Below the pieces are notes generated by a model that saw only the letters and a program-made list of their open reading frames with translations, was not told where the DNA came from and did not search any database. A stretch of 64,000 nt of DNA. It comes from Bryobacterales bacterium. Its GTDB lineage: Bacteria; Acidobacteriota; Terriglobia; Bryobacterales; Bryobacteraceae. The translations under genes and the position numbers were made by a program. The DNA is taken from contig JADZAF010000325.1 in the NCBI GenBank assembly GCA_020852755.1, positions 1 to 64,000 on the forward strand, in the 5' to 3' direction. Of the stretch, positions 42,585 through 50,705 are shown in pieces; positions within the stretch are counted from its first letter, which is position 1, and every line of letters starts with the position of its first letter.

Positions 42585-43687
42585 AGGGCGGCTCCACAAT
42601 CGCGGTAGCGGGTTCCGGAGCCGCGCGGCCGGAGACAGGGTGCAAGGCGCCGCGCCTGTGCTTCGTGGGCCCCATGATCGGCAGGAATCCGGGCTACGTC
42701 ACCACCCAGGGCCAGCGTCTCTCGGACTGGTTCTCCGAAGCCGGCTTCCCGGTGATCTCGGTGTCCTCGCGCCTCAACCGGTACCGTAGGCTGGGCGACA
42801 TCGTGCGGACGCTGATCGCCCATGCGCGGGCCATCGATGTGCTGGTTCTGGAGGTTTACGGCGGCAGCAGCTTCGTGGTCGAGGACATCGCCAGTCTGCT
42901 GGGCCGGCGGTTCGGCCATGCGCTGGTGTTGTGGCTTCACGGCGGAGCGCTGCCCGGCTTCATGGCCCGCTATCCGCGCTGGTCGCGCCGTGTGCTGCGG
43001 CGTGGCGGGCTGGTGGTGACCCCCAGTCCCTATCTGGCGCGGGAGGTGCACGGCCGCGGCTTGCCCGTCCGGGTGATCCCCAACGCGCTGGACCTCTCGG
43101 AGTATCGCTTTCGCTTGAGGTCCAGGCTGCGGCCCCGCCTCTTTTGGATGCGCACCTTCCACCCGCTCTGGAATCCCGAGATGGCGCTGCGCGTTCTGGC
43201 CCGGGTGCGGTGCGAGTTCCCCGAAGCCACCCTGGTGATGGCCGGTCAGGACAAGGGATGTCTGGCTCCCACTCAAGCGCGGGCGCAGGCCCTGGGCCTG
43301 GCCGGCGCCATCCGCTTCCCCGGGTTTCTCGACGCGCAGGCCAAGGCACGCGAGGGCGATGCCGCCGACATCTACATCAACACCAATCGCGTGGACAACA
43401 TGCCGGTGGCGGTGCTGGAGGCCGGCGCCATGGGTTTGCCGGTGGTCAGCACTGAGGTGGGAGGAATGTCGGATGTACTGACCCATGAAGAAACCGGCTT
43501 GCTGGTGCCGGACAACGACGACGGCTCCATGGCAGCCCAGATCGTGCGGCTGCTGCGAAACCCCGAACTCGGCGTGCGCCTGGCGCTGAATGCCCGGGAA
43601 CTGGCAAAGAAAAGTTCCTGGCCGGCCGTCCGGCCGCAGTGGGAATCGGCGTTTCAGCAGGTCATGGGCGGCGCGGCCGCCCGTTAA
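42581..43687 (+). CDS. GT4-family glycosyltransferase
   Basis: A 368-residue GT-B enzyme, GTG start in GTGA overlap, with about 22 residues before the fold begins at RLCFVGPMIGRNPGYVTTQG. Donor half: FWMRTFHPLWNPEMALRVLA and NTNRVDNMPVAVLEAGAMGL, where the first residue of E-x7-E is Asp. It then has VGGMSDVLTHEETGLLVPDN. The next gene starts 16 bases later. Specificity unknown. Confidence 0.88.
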   Translation: MKGGSTIAVAGSGAARPETGCKAPRLCFVGPMIGRNPGYVTTQGQRLSDWFSEAGFPVISVSSRLNRYRRLGDIVRTLIAHARAIDVLVLEVYGGSSFVVEDIASLLGRRFGHALVLWLHGGALPGFMARYPRWSRRVLRRGGLVVTPSPYLAREVHGRGLPVRVIPNALDLSEYRFRLRSRLRPRLFWMRTFHPLWNPEMALRVLARVRCEFPEATLVMAGQDKGCLAPTQARAQALGLAGAIRFPGFLDAQAKAREGDAADIYINTNRVDNMPVAVLEAGAMGLPVVSTEVGGMSDVLTHEETGLLVPDNDDGSMAAQIVRLLRNPELGVRLALNARELAKKSSWPAVRPQWESAFQQVMGGAAAR

Positions 43688-43703
43688 CGTCCCCAATCAT
43701 CTC

Positions 43704-45593
43704 ATGTGCGGAATCTGCGGTTTCGTTTCGGCCGATCCCAGTGTGCGGATGCCGCTCGCGGTTGCCCGGGCGATGCGGGACTCGATGGTGCATCGCGGGC
43801 CGGACGACGCCGGCGAGTACCTGGCGCCGGGCGTATTCCTGGGCTCCCGGCGCCTGGCCATCCTGGACCTGAGCGCGCGCGGCCACATGCCCATGAGCGA
43901 CGGGTCCGGCCGCTACCACGCCGTCTATAACGGCGAAGTCTACAACTTTGCGCATCTGCGGCGTGGCCTGGAGGCGAGGGGCTACCGCTTCCGTTCGAAT
44001 ACCGACACCGAGGTGGTGCTGCATCTCTATGCCGACCGCGGTCCGGCCATGCTGGACGAGCTCAACGGCATGTTCGCCCTGGCCGTTTGGGATTCCGCGG
44101 AAAGGACCCTGTTCCTGGCCCGCGACCGGCTGGGCGTGAAACCGCTGTATTACTCCCGGCAGGGCGGCGACCTGTACTTCGCCTCGGAGCCGAAGGCGCT
44201 GCTGGCGGCCGGCATCCCCGGCGAATTCGATTCCGCTTGCTGGGAGGAACTGCTCACCTTCCGGTTCACCGCGGGCGAGAACACGGTGTTGAAGGGCATT
44301 CACCGGCTGCTGCCCGGCCACACGCTGCGTTGGGATGCCGGAAACGTGGCGGTCCGGCGATGGTGGCGGCTGGACGAAAAAGCGATCGCGGCGCGCGACG
44401 CGGCGCCCGCCGACGCCGCCGGCTGGTTCCGGGAGACCTTCGACGAGGCCGTGGCGCTGCGCCGGATCAGCGACGTGCCCGTGGGCGTTCTGCTCAGCGG
44501 CGGGTTGGATTCCAGCACGGTGGCGGCAGCCCTGGCGCAGGCCGGCGGCCGCGGGGCGGCCAGCTTCACCGTCCGGTTCGAGGAGCCCCGGTACGACGAG
44601 GGGCCGCTGGCCCGGCAGGTAGCCGAGCGCTGGGAACTGCAGCATCACGAATTGTCGCTGCCGGCGCAGGGCATGGCGGCCGAGTTGCGCGAAGCTTCCT
44701 GGCTGAACGATGAACCGCTGGTGCACGGCAACGACGCGCATATCTTCGCCATCTCCCGGTATGCGAAACCGAGGGTCACCGTCCTGCTGTCCGGCGAGGG
44801 CGCCGATGAGACGCTGGGCGGATATGTCCGCTACGCGCCGTTGCGCTACCCCGCTGCCCTGGGGCTGCTGCGCCCCGTGCTGCCCGGCCTCGCCCGTGCC
44901 CTGCAGTTAAACGGGCGGGTGGGCAAACTGGGCCGCCTGCTGGCGGCGGGGCCGCTGGAAACCTCAGTGCTGTACAACGCGGCGGACGTGCTGCCGGAGG
45001 ATCTGGCAGCCCTGGGCGTTCAACCGCGCGGCGCGTTTGAGTACCGCTCCCGTGTGCTGGCGGAAGCCTCCCGGCTGTATCCGGGCGAGCCGGTGCGCCA
45101 GGCCATGTACCTCGATCAGCACACCTACCTCTGCTCGATCCTCGACCGGAACGACCGCATGACCATGGGAGCCTCGATCGAATGCCGGGTGCCCTTTCTG
45201 GATTACCGGCTGGTGGAGGGCGCGGCCGCTCTTCCCAGCCGGCTGCTGTTTCACGGCAGGCGCGGGAAGGCAATCCTGCGTCAGGCCCTCGGCAGCCGCC
45301 TGCCGGAAGGCATCCGCAGACACCGCAAGTGGGGGTTTGCGGCGCCCTGGAGCCGCTACTTGCGCAGCGTGCCGGAACTTCGAGAGATCGTTGCGCAGTT
45401 GCCCTTCCGCCAACCTGTTTGCAGCGGTCCCATGGACCGGCGCCGGCTGCAGGATACCATCGCGGCCTTCCTTTCAGGCGATGACCGTCTGGGAGTGCTG
45501 ATCCGCCAGCTGCTCATGCTGGCGGTGTGGCACGAGTCTTACTTCGCCCGTGCGGCTCAGGCTCCCAAACTGGCGCTGGAGGCCGGCCGGTGA
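43704..45593 (+). CDS. Asparagine synthase (glutamine-hydrolysing) family amidotransferase, second copy
   Basis: A 629-residue protein starting MCGICGFVSADPS, with Cys2 as the glutaminase nucleophile, which fixes the start. MVHRGPDDAGEY and YNGEVYNFAHLRRGLEARGY identify the class II domain. The ATP loop is VLLSGGLDSSTVAAAL near 260-275 and the second synthase motif LSGEGADETLGGYVRY. It is the second complete copy in this operon; with 21009 and the Cys-less 27215 protein, three family members occur in one transcript. It probably amidates a different sugar acid or a different position. It ends in GTGA overlap with the CapK-like gene. Confidence 0.92.
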   Translation: MCGICGFVSADPSVRMPLAVARAMRDSMVHRGPDDAGEYLAPGVFLGSRRLAILDLSARGHMPMSDGSGRYHAVYNGEVYNFAHLRRGLEARGYRFRSNTDTEVVLHLYADRGPAMLDELNGMFALAVWDSAERTLFLARDRLGVKPLYYSRQGGDLYFASEPKALLAAGIPGEFDSACWEELLTFRFTAGENTVLKGIHRLLPGHTLRWDAGNVAVRRWWRLDEKAIAARDAAPADAAGWFRETFDEAVALRRISDVPVGVLLSGGLDSSTVAAALAQAGGRGAASFTVRFEEPRYDEGPLARQVAERWELQHHELSLPAQGMAAELREASWLNDEPLVHGNDAHIFAISRYAKPRVTVLLSGEGADETLGGYVRYAPLRYPAALGLLRPVLPGLARALQLNGRVGKLGRLLAAGPLETSVLYNAADVLPEDLAALGVQPRGAFEYRSRVLAEASRLYPGEPVRQAMYLDQHTYLCSILDRNDRMTMGASIECRVPFLDYRLVEGAAALPSRLLFHGRRGKAILRQALGSRLPEGIRRHRKWGFAAPWSRYLRSVPELREIVAQLPFRQPVCSGPMDRRRLQDTIAAFLSGDDRLGVLIRQLLMLAVWHESYFARAAQAPKLALEAGR

Positions 45594-46996
45594 CTCGCGT
45601 TCTCCTGCCTATCTACAGCGCCATGCCGGCGCCCCTGCGTTCGCTGGCCGCCAGCATTCGCGGATACCAGTTGCGGAGCTGGCGCTACGGCCCGGAAACG
45701 GAACGTTTGGTCCAGCAGGCGCGGGAACGCGAGACCTGGAGTCCGGAGCGCTGGCGGGCCTGGCAAAGCGAGCAACTGGCCGCTCTGCTGGAGCACGCCG
45801 CACGGCGGGTCCCCTATTATCGGGAGCACTGGACCCGGCGCCGGCGGCGTGGAGACCGTTCCTCCTGGCAGTACCTCGAGAACTGGCCGGTGCTGGAGAA
45901 GGAAACCCTGAGGCGCCACCCGGCGGCGTTCCTGGCCGACGGTGTGAACCCGCGGCGGATGCATCACGAGCATACCAGCGGCACCACCGGAAAACCCATC
46001 GACCTGTGGTGGAGCCGCCCCGCCCTGCGGCTTTGGTTCGCCCTGTTCGAGGCCCGCTGGCGGCGCTGGTACGGGGTCAGCCGCCGCGACCGCTGGGCCA
46101 TCGCGGCCGGCCAGTTAGTGGTGCCGGCCAACCGGCGCAAGCCGCCGTTCTGGGTCTGGAACGCGGGCTTGAATCAGCTTTATCTGTCTTCCTATCACCT
46201 GGCCCCGGACCTGATCCCGTACTACCTGGGAGCCCTCGAGCGCTATCAGGTGGTGTATCTGCTGGGCTACGCTTCCGGCCTCTACGCGCTGGCCCTGGAA
46301 GCGCTGCGATCGGGCAGGCGGGCGCCGCGGATGAGGGTGGCGATCACCAGTGCCGAGCCGCTCTTTCCCTATCAACGGAGCGCCATCGCGGAGGCCTTCT
46401 CCTGCCCCGTTCGGGAGACCTACGGGATGTCGGAAGGGGTCGCCGCAGCCTCGGAATGCGAGCACGGAAGCCTGCACGTCTGGCCGGAAGCGGGCTGGAT
46501 CGAGACCTGGGAAGACGGGCTTCCCGTGGCGCCGGGCCGCACGGGCGACCTGATATGCACCGGGCTCCTGAACCGGGAAATGCCCCTGATCCGCTACCGG
46601 GTCGGCGACCGGGCAGCGGCGCCTTCGTACGCGGCCCGCTGTCCCTGCGGCCGGACTCTTCCTGTCATCGGGGGATTGGAAGGCCGCATCGACGATGTGC
46701 TCTATACCGCCGACGGGCGGCGCATCGGCCGGCTGGATCCCGTGTTCAAGGCGCGCCTGCCGATCGTAGAAGCCCAGATTGTGCAGGAGACGCTGGACCG
46801 GGTGCTCGTGCGATACGTGCCCGACGGCGGATTCTCCGGCGAAACCCGGCAGGCGATCACCGGCCAGCTGCAGGCACGCATGGGCCCGGTGAAAGTGGAG
46901 TTCGAGCAGTTGGACCAGATTCCGAGGGGCGCCAACGGCAAGTTCCGGGCCGTTGTCTGTCGCATTCCCCTGAAAGGCCCGGACAGGCTCCAGTGA
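45590..46996 (+). CDS. CapK/PaaK-like adenylate-forming enzyme
   Basis: A 468-residue protein, GTG start in GTGA overlap. The ATP-binding motif HEHTSGTTGKPIDLWW lies near 124-139, REYHE-like AEAFSCPVRETYGMSEGVAA near 265-284, and GDLICTGLLNREMPLIRYRV near 320-339. This is the phenylacetate-CoA-ligase/CapK branch, which is common in capsule and exopolysaccharide clusters. It would adenylate a carboxylic acid and pass it to a thiol or directly to a sugar amine or hydroxyl. The GNAT encoded next (TGATG overlap) is a natural partner. The acid is unknown. Confidence 0.85.
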   Translation: MTRVLLPIYSAMPAPLRSLAASIRGYQLRSWRYGPETERLVQQARERETWSPERWRAWQSEQLAALLEHAARRVPYYREHWTRRRRRGDRSSWQYLENWPVLEKETLRRHPAAFLADGVNPRRMHHEHTSGTTGKPIDLWWSRPALRLWFALFEARWRRWYGVSRRDRWAIAAGQLVVPANRRKPPFWVWNAGLNQLYLSSYHLAPDLIPYYLGALERYQVVYLLGYASGLYALALEALRSGRRAPRMRVAITSAEPLFPYQRSAIAEAFSCPVRETYGMSEGVAAASECEHGSLHVWPEAGWIETWEDGLPVAPGRTGDLICTGLLNREMPLIRYRVGDRAAAPSYAARCPCGRTLPVIGGLEGRIDDVLYTADGRRIGRLDPVFKARLPIVEAQIVQETLDRVLVRYVPDGGFSGETRQAITGQLQARMGPVKVEFEQLDQIPRGANGKFRAVVCRIPLKGPDRLQ

Positions 46997-47649
46997 TGGC
47001 GGCCTTCCCCAAACCGGATCGCGACAGCCTGACGGTTCGGATCGCCGGCCTGGGCCGCTCCGATCTGGGCCGCGTTGCCCGTCTGCATTGCCGGGCCTTC
47101 ACCTCCAGCCTGCTCACCGCTCTGGGCCGCGGCGCCGTGGAGCGCTACTACCGCTGGCAGCTCGAGGGTCCGCACGACTGCGTCGCGTTAGGCGCCTGGG
47201 CCGGGGAGGAACTGGCGGGTTTCTGTTTCGCAGGCGTGTTTCGGGGCGCCCTCTCGGGCTTCCTGAGGAAGAACCGAGGCTATCTTGCGGCGCAGCTTCT
47301 GATGCGGGGCGGGCTGCTGCGGAACCCCGAATTCCGGTCGCGGGCCGGGCAGGCGGTACGGCTGGTGCTGCCGCGGAAGCCCGCTGACCCGCAGGCGCGT
47401 CCGGCAGGCAAGGGCGAAACATTCGGCATTCTCTCGATCGCCGTGGACCCGGCCAGCCAGGGTTGCGGCGTGGGGAGGCGGCTGATGCAAGCATGCGAGG
47501 CGATCGCCCGGGAACGGGGATTCGCCGGCATGGAACTGACCGTGGCCGTGGACAATCACCAGGCCATTCGCTTTTACGAGCGGGAAGGGTGGGCCCGGAT
47601 CGCGGTGGAAGGAGCGTGGCGCGGACAACTGCGCAAGGCGATCATATGA
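46996..47649 (+). CDS. GNAT-family N-acetyltransferase
   Basis: A 217-residue protein. The ATG at 46996 overlaps the previous TGA (TGATG). The GNAT acyl-CoA loop is ILSIAVDPASQGCGVGRRLM with Q/R-x-x-G-x-G/A (Q-G-C-G-V-G-R), and the C-terminal motif is VDNHQAIRFYEREGW. An insert of about 50 basic residues in the first half is unusual for the family. It could acetylate an amino sugar, together with the aminotransferase at 49440, or transfer the acyl group activated by the CapK-like enzyme. Confidence 0.87.
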   Translation: MAAFPKPDRDSLTVRIAGLGRSDLGRVARLHCRAFTSSLLTALGRGAVERYYRWQLEGPHDCVALGAWAGEELAGFCFAGVFRGALSGFLRKNRGYLAAQLLMRGGLLRNPEFRSRAGQAVRLVLPRKPADPQARPAGKGETFGILSIAVDPASQGCGVGRRLMQACEAIARERGFAGMELTVAVDNHQAIRFYEREGWARIAVEGAWRGQLRKAII

Positions 47650-48725
47650 ACTTCCTGGATCGAGATTCGGCCTCTTCGGAGGTTCAGGTTTCCGTAGTCA
47701 TCCCCTGCCGGAACGAAGCGGGGTACATCCGGCAGTTTGTCTCCTCCCTGGAGAACCAGCAACTGGGCGGCGGGCTGCGCTGGGAGGTCCTGATCGCCGA
47801 CGGGCAGAGCGACGACGGCACCCGCGAAATACTGGACGAACTGTCCCTCTGCCATCCCTGGCTGCGGGTGATCGACAATCCCGGCAAGGTGGCCTCCAGC
47901 GGGCTCAACGCGGCCATCGCGGCCGCCGCCGGCGCCGTGATCGTCCGGATGGACGTTCACACGGAATATGCGCCGGATTACGTACGCCGCTGCCTGGAGA
48001 CCCTGGACCGCACCGGCGCCGACAACGTGGGCGGTCCCTGGCAGGCCAAGGGCGTGAACTACACCGGCAAGGCTATCGCGGCCGTCTTCAACTCGCCGTT
48101 CGCGGCCGGAGGCGCCCTCAGCCGCCGCCGCGATTACGAAGGTCCCGTGGACACCGTTTACCTCGGCTGCTGGCGGCGCGAGCTTTTGCGCAGTGTGGGC
48201 GGCTTCGATCCCCAACTGGTGCGCAATCAGGACGACGAGTTGAACTTCCGCATCATCCGGTCGGGCGGGGTGATCTGGCAATCCCCGCGCATCGTCTCCT
48301 GGTACCACTCCAGGCCGACCCTGCGGGGACTCAGCCGCCAGTATCTGCAGTACGGATTCTGGAAGGTCGCGGTCATTCGCAAACACGGCAAGCCGGCCTC
48401 CTGGCGCCACCTGGTCCCCGGAACATTTGTGCTGGCCAACCTCATGCTCGCTTCGGGGGCCGTGGTGGGCTGGGCGGCCGGGCAGGAGATTCTGCTGGGC
48501 GGATCGCTGCTGCTGCTGGCGCTGCTGGCGGCCGCCTATCTCATGCTCAGCCTGGCGGCTTCGTTGTGGCTGGCCAGGCGCGAGGGATTCCGGTACCTGC
48601 CCGTGATTCCGCTGGTTCTGGCGGCCTGCCATCTCTCGTATGGAGTCGGCTTCCTGCTGGCGATGCTGCGCTTTCCTTCGGGCTCTCGACTTAGAGAGCG
48701 CTGGTTCACCGCCCTCACGCGCTAG
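47646..48725 (+). CDS. GT2-family glycosyltransferase with C-terminal membrane helices (ExoA-like)
   Basis: A 359-residue protein starting in ATGA overlap (MNFLDRDSASSEVQVSVVIP). GT-A motifs: PCRNEAGYIRQFVSSLENQQ, IADGQSDDGTREIL and VRMDVHTEYAPDYVRR (D-x-H variant of the metal site), then QDDELNFRIIRSGGVIWQSP. About three helices end the protein (about 265-355). This is the layout of the succinoglycan ExoA type, acting on lipid-linked sugar at the inner face of the membrane. A 52-base gap without features follows. Confidence 0.9.
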   Translation: MNFLDRDSASSEVQVSVVIPCRNEAGYIRQFVSSLENQQLGGGLRWEVLIADGQSDDGTREILDELSLCHPWLRVIDNPGKVASSGLNAAIAAAAGAVIVRMDVHTEYAPDYVRRCLETLDRTGADNVGGPWQAKGVNYTGKAIAAVFNSPFAAGGALSRRRDYEGPVDTVYLGCWRRELLRSVGGFDPQLVRNQDDELNFRIIRSGGVIWQSPRIVSWYHSRPTLRGLSRQYLQYGFWKVAVIRKHGKPASWRHLVPGTFVLANLMLASGAVVGWAAGQEILLGGSLLLLALLAAAYLMLSLAASLWLARREGFRYLPVIPLVLAACHLSYGVGFLLAMLRFPSGSRLRERWFTALTR

Positions 48726-48777
48726 AGCGGTTGATCGAGTTGCGGCTCCGCCGGGTGGCGCGCCGTCAGGGAATTGA

Positions 48778-49443
48778 ATGAACTTCTCCGGTTACTATCC
48801 GGTCCTGTGCCGCGTTGTCGACGTCGCGGTGGCGCTGGCCGGGTTCACGGTGCTTGCGCCGCTGCTGCTGCTGATCGCCGCGGCCGTGCTCCTGACCGGA
48901 GGCCCGCCGGTTCTGTTCCGGCAGGTTCGCGTGGGGCGCAGCGGCGTACCGTTCCGGCTGTTGAAGTTCCGTTCCATGCGCCAGGGACAGGCGGGAGCGC
49001 AAATCACGGCGGGCGGCGACCGGAGGGTCACCGGTCTGGGACGGATTCTCCGCAAGTACAAACTGGACGAGTTGCCGCAGTTGTGGAACGTGCTTGCCGG
49101 TGAGATGAGCCTCATCGGGCCGCGGCCCGAGGTGCCGGCGTTCGTGGATGCTTCCTCGCCCGTCTGGCGGGAGGTGCTCAGCGTCCGTCCGGGGATCACC
49201 GACCTGGCCAGCCTGGTCTATCGCCACGAAGAGCGCCTGTTGAGCGAAGCCCGCGACCCGGAGACTTACTACCGCACGGCCATCCTGCCGGATAAGCTCG
49301 CGCTCAATGTGCAGTATCTCCGGATGCGTTCTCCCCGGCGGGATGCCCGCATCGTCGCCATGACGCTGGCGGCCAGCCTGTTTCCCCGCAGTATCGATCC
49401 CAAGCGCATACGGAATCTTTTCCTCGGAACTCAAAACACATGA
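48778..49443 (+). CDS. Polyprenyl-phosphate phosphoglycosyl transferase, small PglC-like form
   Basis: A 221-residue monotopic protein with one N-terminal re-entrant helix (about 13-40), then [17 protein letters not shown] (51-67) and the catalytic block [20 protein letters not shown], with the Asp97-Glu98 pair, ending in PRPEVP. It lacks the four-helix N-terminal part of WbaP/WcaJ. It transfers a sugar-1-phosphate to undecaprenyl phosphate and so starts the repeat unit. Its ATGA overlap with the aminotransferase gene and the nearby dehydratase suggest the first sugar is a 4-amino-4,6-dideoxy sugar, as in the Pgl pathway. Confidence 0.93.
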   Translation: MNFSGYYPVLCRVVDVAVALAGFTVLAPLLLLIAAAVLLTGGPPVLFRQVRVGRSGVPFRLLKFRSMRQGQAGAQITAGGDRRVTGLGRILRKYKLDELPQLWNVLAGEMSLIGPRPEVPAFVDASSPVWREVLSVRPGITDLASLVYRHEERLLSEARDPETYYRTAILPDKLALNVQYLRMRSPRRDARIVAMTLAASLFPRSIDPKRIRNLFLGTQNT

Positions 49444-50654
49444 ATCAACGTCCCTTCATTCCCTTTCACCGCCCGCTGATCGGCAACGAAGAAATCGAGG
49501 AGGTGGTAGCCACGCTGAAGTCCGGCTGGCTGACCACCGGGCCGCGGACCGGCCAGTTCGAATCCGAGTTCCGGGAATATGTGAGGGCGCCCTACGCATT
49601 AGCGGTAAGCTCGGGCACTGCCGCCCTGCACCTGGCGCTGGCCGCCCTCGGGATCGGGCCGGGCGACGAGGTCATCACCACCCCGCTCACCTTCTGTTCG
49701 ACGGTGCACACCATCCTGCACGTGGGGGCGACACCGGTGCTGGCGGACGTGGATGCGGACGGCAACATCGACCCGGACAGCGTCGAGGCGCGCATCACGG
49801 AGCGCACCCGGGCCATCGTGCCGGTGCACCTGGGCGGCCTGCCCTGCGACATGAAGCGCATCTGGGCCATCGCCAGGCAGCATCGCCTGCGCGTGGTCGA
49901 GGATGCAGCCCACGCCGCCGGAGCCGGCTACCGGGGCTTCCCGGTGGGGGCCGGCCACCCGCCTTCCGGTGAGCGCAGCGACGCCGTGGCGTTCAGCTTC
50001 TACGCCACCAAGAACCTCACTACGGGCGAGGGCGGCATGGTGACCTGCCACGACGAGTTTCTCTATCACCAGATGCGCGTCCTCTGCCTGCACGGGGTGA
50101 ACAAGGACGCCTGGAACCGCTACACCGAGAAGGGCCAGTGGTTTTACGAGGTGATCGCGCCCGGGTTCAAGTACAACCTGCCGGATATCCTTTCGGCGAT
50201 CGGTATTCACCAGCTCCGCAAGCTGGACGGGTTCATCGCCGCCCGCAGGGAACTGGCGGCCCGCTATGCCCGGGAACTCGCGGACGTGGAGGGTGTGGAG
50301 CTGCCGCGCGAGGTGCGCGGGCGGAAGCACGCCTGGCACCTGTACGCCATCCGGCTCCATCTGGACCATCTGGCCATCGACCGCGCCGCCTTTATCCAGG
50401 AACTCCGGCAGCGGCGCATCGGCTGCAGCGTTCACTTCATTCCCATTGCTCGCCTGGCAGCGTACGCCCGGCTGGCCGAGTCGCCGCGCAATCATTGTCC
50501 CCGCGCCATGGAGATGTTCCACCGCCTGATCTCCCTCCCGATCTATCCCGGCCTGACCGATGAGGAGGTCCTCCACACCGCGCGCAGCGTCCGGCAGGTT
50601 GCCATTGAGCACCGGAAGGCGAAGGTGTTTGCAGCCGGAGGAACCACGTACTAG
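49440..50654 (+). CDS. DegT/DnrJ/EryC1 sugar aminotransferase
   Basis: A 404-residue PLP enzyme. Lys191 in FSFYATKNLTTGEGG is the Schiff-base lysine, and the preceding RVVEDAAHAAGAGY carries the Asp that pairs with the pyridine nitrogen. Upstream blocks PFHRPLIGNEEIEEVVATLK and VSSGTAALHLALAALGIGPG are typical of PglE/WecE/ArnB-type enzymes. It converts a 4-keto (or 3-keto) NDP-sugar to the amino sugar. The dehydratase that would supply the 4-keto-6-deoxy substrate is encoded next, and the phosphoglycosyl transferase precedes it by a 4-base overlap. Confidence 0.92.
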   Translation: MNQRPFIPFHRPLIGNEEIEEVVATLKSGWLTTGPRTGQFESEFREYVRAPYALAVSSGTAALHLALAALGIGPGDEVITTPLTFCSTVHTILHVGATPVLADVDADGNIDPDSVEARITERTRAIVPVHLGGLPCDMKRIWAIARQHRLRVVEDAAHAAGAGYRGFPVGAGHPPSGERSDAVAFSFYATKNLTTGEGGMVTCHDEFLYHQMRVLCLHGVNKDAWNRYTEKGQWFYEVIAPGFKYNLPDILSAIGIHQLRKLDGFIAARRELAARYARELADVEGVELPREVRGRKHAWHLYAIRLHLDHLAIDRAAFIQELRQRRIGCSVHFIPIARLAAYARLAESPRNHCPRAMEMFHRLISLPIYPGLTDEEVLHTARSVRQVAIEHRKAKVFAAGGTTY

Positions 50655-50705
50655 CGCGGCCATCCCGATGGCGCACTCCGGGACCTGAGGATCAACTACA
50701 AGCCG

